From Neisseriaceae bacterium (lineage in GTDB: Bacteria; Pseudomonadota; Gammaproteobacteria; Burkholderiales; Neisseriaceae): a DNA stretch of 6,632 nucleotides. Position numbers and translations under genes: made by a program. The notes under the pieces are model-generated. The model saw only the letters and a program-made list of their open reading frames with translations. It made no database searches and was not told where the DNA came from. The stretch is taken from positions 1 to 6,632 of the forward strand of contig JASLDB010000105.1 of the NCBI GenBank assembly GCA_030151665.1, in the 5' to 3' direction. Positions 3,890-6,632 of the stretch are shown here, piece by piece. Position 1 is the stretch's first letter. Each line of letters begins with the position of its first letter.

Positions 3890-6632
3890 ATGAAAATATT
3901 AGAATTGCGTTTTAAAAATCTCAACTCATTACAAGGTGAGTGGCGGATTGATTTTACACATCCCGATTATATCGACCATGGTATTTTTGCGCTCACAGGC
4001 CCAACAGGGGCAGGCAAATCGACGATTCTGGATGCGATTTGTCTGGCTTTGTATGGTGAGACACCAAGATTGGGGCGAATTACCCAAAGCAGCAATGAAA
4101 TCATGTCGCGACAAACGGGTGAGTGTTATGCTGAAGTGTTGTTTGAATCTCAAGCGGGACAATACCGTTGCCACTGGGCACAGCGCCGAGCCAAATCATC
4201 GGTTGATGGAAAGTTGCAAGACACCAAGCATGAAATTGGCGAGGAGAAAACGGGCAACATTATCGAGGACAAAAAAAGCAAGGTTATTGGCATTATTGAA
4301 GCCAAAACAGGCATGAATTTTGATCGCTTTAAGCGATCCGTTCTGTTGGCTCAAGGTCATTTTGACAGCTTTTTAAAGTCCAATATTGGCGATAAATCCG
4401 AAATACTAGAGCAAATCACCGGCACTGAGATTTACACCGATATTTCCAAACGGGTGCATGAACAAAACAAAGATGAAAAAGCAGCATTGGATTTGCTATT
4501 GGCTGGTGTTAATGGCATTCAAGTATTGACGCCAGAAGAAGAAAGCGACTTAACACAGTTGCTACAAGACAAACAAACCTTGCTTAAAACGACCAAAATC
4601 CAAGTTCAGGACACTCGATCTGCGATTTTTTGGTGGGAAAATATCAACAAAATCAAAGCAGAAATTGCCGATATTCATGTTGCCAAGGCCCAATACGATA
4701 CCGCACTTGCATCCTTTCAGCCACAATTACAATCTTTAGCTGCGGCCAATCGTGCAGCGGTGTTGGCAGCAGATTACAAGGCTTGCTTATTGACCGAATC
4801 GGCGCAAAATCAAGACAGCGCCAAGCGATTAGAAGAAGAAGCCAAACAAGCCGAAGCCATAGCCAAAGTGACACAGCAACAAGCACTTTACCAACAGGCT
4901 AGTCACAAACTCGAAGCTTTAAAACAACAGCATTCAATATCCTTGCCCATTTGGCAACAAGTTAGATTATGGGATGCCAAGATTGAACACCAAGCCCATG
5001 CTATTGAGGTATTAAAGCAAGCATGTGATGCTGACCAAGCCCATATTGCCAGTTTGGTCGTTGAACAAGAACAAATGATTAACCAAATTACCACGCAACA
5101 AACGCAAGCCACACAAGTGCAAGATTATTTAAAAACACATGAGGCTGATGAATGGTTGGTGGGTAATTTGAGTGCATTAACTGCTAGCTTGGCACAATTA
5201 TCCAAGCAAGAAAACAACATTGCTAAGACCCAAGCCAAATTGGTCATGAACCAAGCGTCTTTGCAGCAAGCACAAGAACAATGTGATAAAGCGATGATTG
5301 ATATCGCCCAAGCGCGATTGTCGATTCAGCAACACCAAGCACACCATGAAGAACAAAAAACACAATTGATGGCGGTGTTGGATGGCAAATTATTGCGTGA
5401 ATACCAAGCAGAAAAAGAACATTTACTGGTGCAAAAAGGTTTGGTGCAAAAAATAGCAAGCTATGAAGCAGAACGCGAAAGACTCATGGATGGTGTGGCT
5501 TGCCCTGTTTGTGGATCACATGATCACCCTTATGCCCAAGGCAATGTGCCCAAGATGGATGCCTTGGATATTCGACTGGCACAATTGCAAATCCTACTGG
5601 AAGCCGCTGAGACATTAGATAAAAAAGTGCAGGCAATCTTGCATGATGTTGAGAAGGCACAGCAAAAATTGTTGCGATTAGAAGAGGGTGAAAAACAATT
5701 TGTTTTGTACTTGAATCAGCAAAAGCAAGCACACGAAACATTGACTCAAGATTTACAAGGTTTACAATCTGAATGGCAACAGCAAAAACAAAGCCTAGAA
5801 CAAGCTTTATTGGCATTAAATATCCCTGCTATTTCCGAAGCAGAACCATTATTGGTGCAATTGCAAAATCGCTTGCAGCAGTGGAATCTTCATCAAGATA
5901 AAGCGGTAAACCTCACCCATGCCTTGCGTGATTTAGAAAGTCAGTTGAAAAGTGTTCAAGCGGTTATCCAAACCAAACAAGAAGATTGGCAAAATAAACA
6001 AAACCAACAACCTGCATTGGAATCGGTTTATCGTGCTTTAACCAATCAACGCCAACAAGAATTTGGCCAAAAGAATGTGGATGATGCAGAACAAGAATCT
6101 GTCAAAAACATTGAACAAGCAGAAAAAGCAGAAAAACAAGCGCATGAATGGTACAACCAATGTGTCCAGACGCAACGTATTTTGGATGAGAGTATTCAAG
6201 CATTGAGTGTGCGCATTGAAAATAGGCAGCATGAATTGGCTCAATTAAAAGAACAATTTACCAAAGCATTATTGGCACAACAATTTGCCAATGAAGCTGA
6301 ATTTCTAGCCGCCAGATTGGATGAGCAAGTACAAAGCCAATGGCAAGCGAAAGCCAATGCCCTGTCGATAGAAGGTGTTGAACTTCAGTCTAAGCAGCAA
6401 GATCGCGAAGATGCTTTGGCAGTGGAGTTGGCAAAAAATCTTAGCGAGCAATCGCTTGAACAATTGCTCGTAGCGTTTTCTCCATTGGAAAAACAACACG
6501 AAGAGCAACAGCAAGCTGTGAATCACCTTGAGTTTCGCTTAAATGAAAATGCCCAAAACCTTGCTAAGATTCACAATCAAAAAGCTGCAATTGATCGGCA
6601 AAGTGCAATTTGTCAACGCTGGAGTCAATTGC
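3890..6632 (+). CDS. sbcC: SbcC, SMC-type ATPase subunit of SbcCD (3' truncated by window)
   Basis: This is the Rad50-like ATPase partner of SbcD; it binds and tethers DNA and couples ATP hydrolysis to SbcD cutting. From ATG 3890 the frame stays open for 914 codons to the window edge. The N-terminus (MKILELRFKNLNSLQGEW) closely matches E. coli SbcC. Walker A is GPTGAGKST at 37-45, the Q-loop is LLAQGHF with Q155, and GTEIY lies near 181. Two long Gln-, Ala- and Glu-rich coiled-coil arms flank a zinc hook, CPVCGS at 538-543 followed by HDHP, which dimerises through Zn2+. The E. coli protein is about 1,048 aa; here the signature motif (LSGGE), Walker B and D-loop are still missing and would lie in roughly 200 residues beyond the window. 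The last residues (CQRWSQL) correspond to the point just before the C-terminal lobe. A GTGAG at 3877-3881 may serve as ribosome binding site. The 15-nt gap after sbcD indicates an operon. No frameshift or internal stop is seen. Confidence 0.97.
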   Translation, partial: MKILELRFKNLNSLQGEWRIDFTHPDYIDHGIFALTGPTGAGKSTILDAICLALYGETPRLGRITQSSNEIMSRQTGECYAEVLFESQAGQYRCHWAQRRAKSSVDGKLQDTKHEIGEEKTGNIIEDKKSKVIGIIEAKTGMNFDRFKRSVLLAQGHFDSFLKSNIGDKSEILEQITGTEIYTDISKRVHEQNKDEKAALDLLLAGVNGIQVLTPEEESDLTQLLQDKQTLLKTTKIQVQDTRSAIFWWENINKIKAEIADIHVAKAQYDTALASFQPQLQSLAAANRAAVLAADYKACLLTESAQNQDSAKRLEEEAKQAEAIAKVTQQQALYQQASHKLEALKQQHSISLPIWQQVRLWDAKIEHQAHAIEVLKQACDADQAHIASLVVEQEQMINQITTQQTQATQVQDYLKTHEADEWLVGNLSALTASLAQLSKQENNIAKTQAKLVMNQASLQQAQEQCDKAMIDIAQARLSIQQHQAHHEEQKTQLMAVLDGKLLREYQAEKEHLLVQKGLVQKIASYEAERERLMDGVACPVCGSHDHPYAQGNVPKMDALDIRLAQLQILLEAAETLDKKVQAILHDVEKAQQKLLRLEEGEKQFVLYLNQQKQAHETLTQDLQGLQSEWQQQKQSLEQALLALNIPAISEAEPLLVQLQNRLQQWNLHQDKAVNLTHALRDLESQLKSVQAVIQTKQEDWQNKQNQQPALESVYRALTNQRQQEFGQKNVDDAEQESVKNIEQAEKAEKQAHEWYNQCVQTQRILDESIQALSVRIENRQHELAQLKEQFTKALLAQQFANEAEFLAARLDEQVQSQWQAKANALSIEGVELQSKQQDREDALAVELAKNLSEQSLEQLLVAFSPLEKQHEEQQQAVNHLEFRLNENAQNLAKIHNQKAAIDRQSAICQRWSQL

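Noticed and set aside
3936..4316. A 126-codon + strand ORF in another frame.
   Set aside because: It lies wholly within sbcC, whose frame encodes Walker A and Q-loop motifs here. The overlapping peptide is Arg/Lys-rich and shows no family features.
4700..4708. ACCGCACTT, an exact reverse complement of the Haemophilus uptake core AAGTGCGGT.
   Set aside because: It is a single copy in 6.6 kb, in coding sequence, without the AT-rich extension of true uptake sites. One chance 9-mer hit is not surprising, and Pasteurellaceae genomes carry them far more densely.
5484..6526. Several minus-strand ORFs of 68-110 codons opposite sbcC.
   Set aside because: They are antisense shadows of the coiled-coil coding sequence; the CAA/CAG-rich sense strand yields long Leu/Phe-rich antisense frames. 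None has a convincing ribosome site or domain.
1..6632. A hidden defence island, CRISPR array, toxin-antitoxin pair or prophage segment.
   Set aside because: No spaced repeats, integrase, attachment-site duplication or toxin-like gene is visible. SbcCD here is the standard housekeeping pair with all expected motifs.

Overview
The window looks like ordinary chromosome from a low-to-moderate GC Gram-negative bacterium. A TonB-dependent outer-membrane receptor shows a Gram-negative envelope, and the SbcC and SbcD proteins closely resemble the enterobacterial type. Leu codons are mostly TTG/TTA and the genes sit at roughly 40-45 % GC. A gamma- or betaproteobacterium (Moraxellaceae, Cardiobacteriales or Neisseriales-like) fits best, but nothing fixes the genus. 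No dispersed DNA-uptake motif characteristic of Neisseriaceae or Pasteurellaceae is present.

Layout, all on the + strand: (1) 1-214 is very AT-rich and may hold the last codons of an upstream gene, overlapped by a 35-codon small ORF; neither is recognised. (2) 215-401 is a regulatory stretch with a good Fur-like box lying on a plausible promoter. (3) 402-2402 encodes a FrpB/FetA-like TonB-dependent receptor, closed by a clean intrinsic terminator at 2427-2455. (4) 2456-2644 is an intergenic spacer with two perfect dyads and a short peptide frame faintly like transposase. (5) 2645-3874 is sbcD, and (6) 3890-6632 is sbcC, cut off by the window edge just before its C-terminal ATPase lobe.

The receptor and the nuclease genes are separate transcription units. 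The receptor would import iron or an iron-containing ligand across the outer membrane using TonB energy and be repressed by Fur when iron is plentiful. SbcD (Mre11-type nuclease) and SbcC (Rad50-type SMC ATPase) lie 15 nt apart, are almost certainly co-transcribed, and form the SbcCD complex that cuts DNA hairpins and blocked ends.

I found no undescribed system. The points worth a second look are the AT-rich left end with its overlapping small ORF, the operator-like dyads, the receptor's ligand, and its start codon. No rRNA, tRNA, CRISPR array or intact mobile element was seen.
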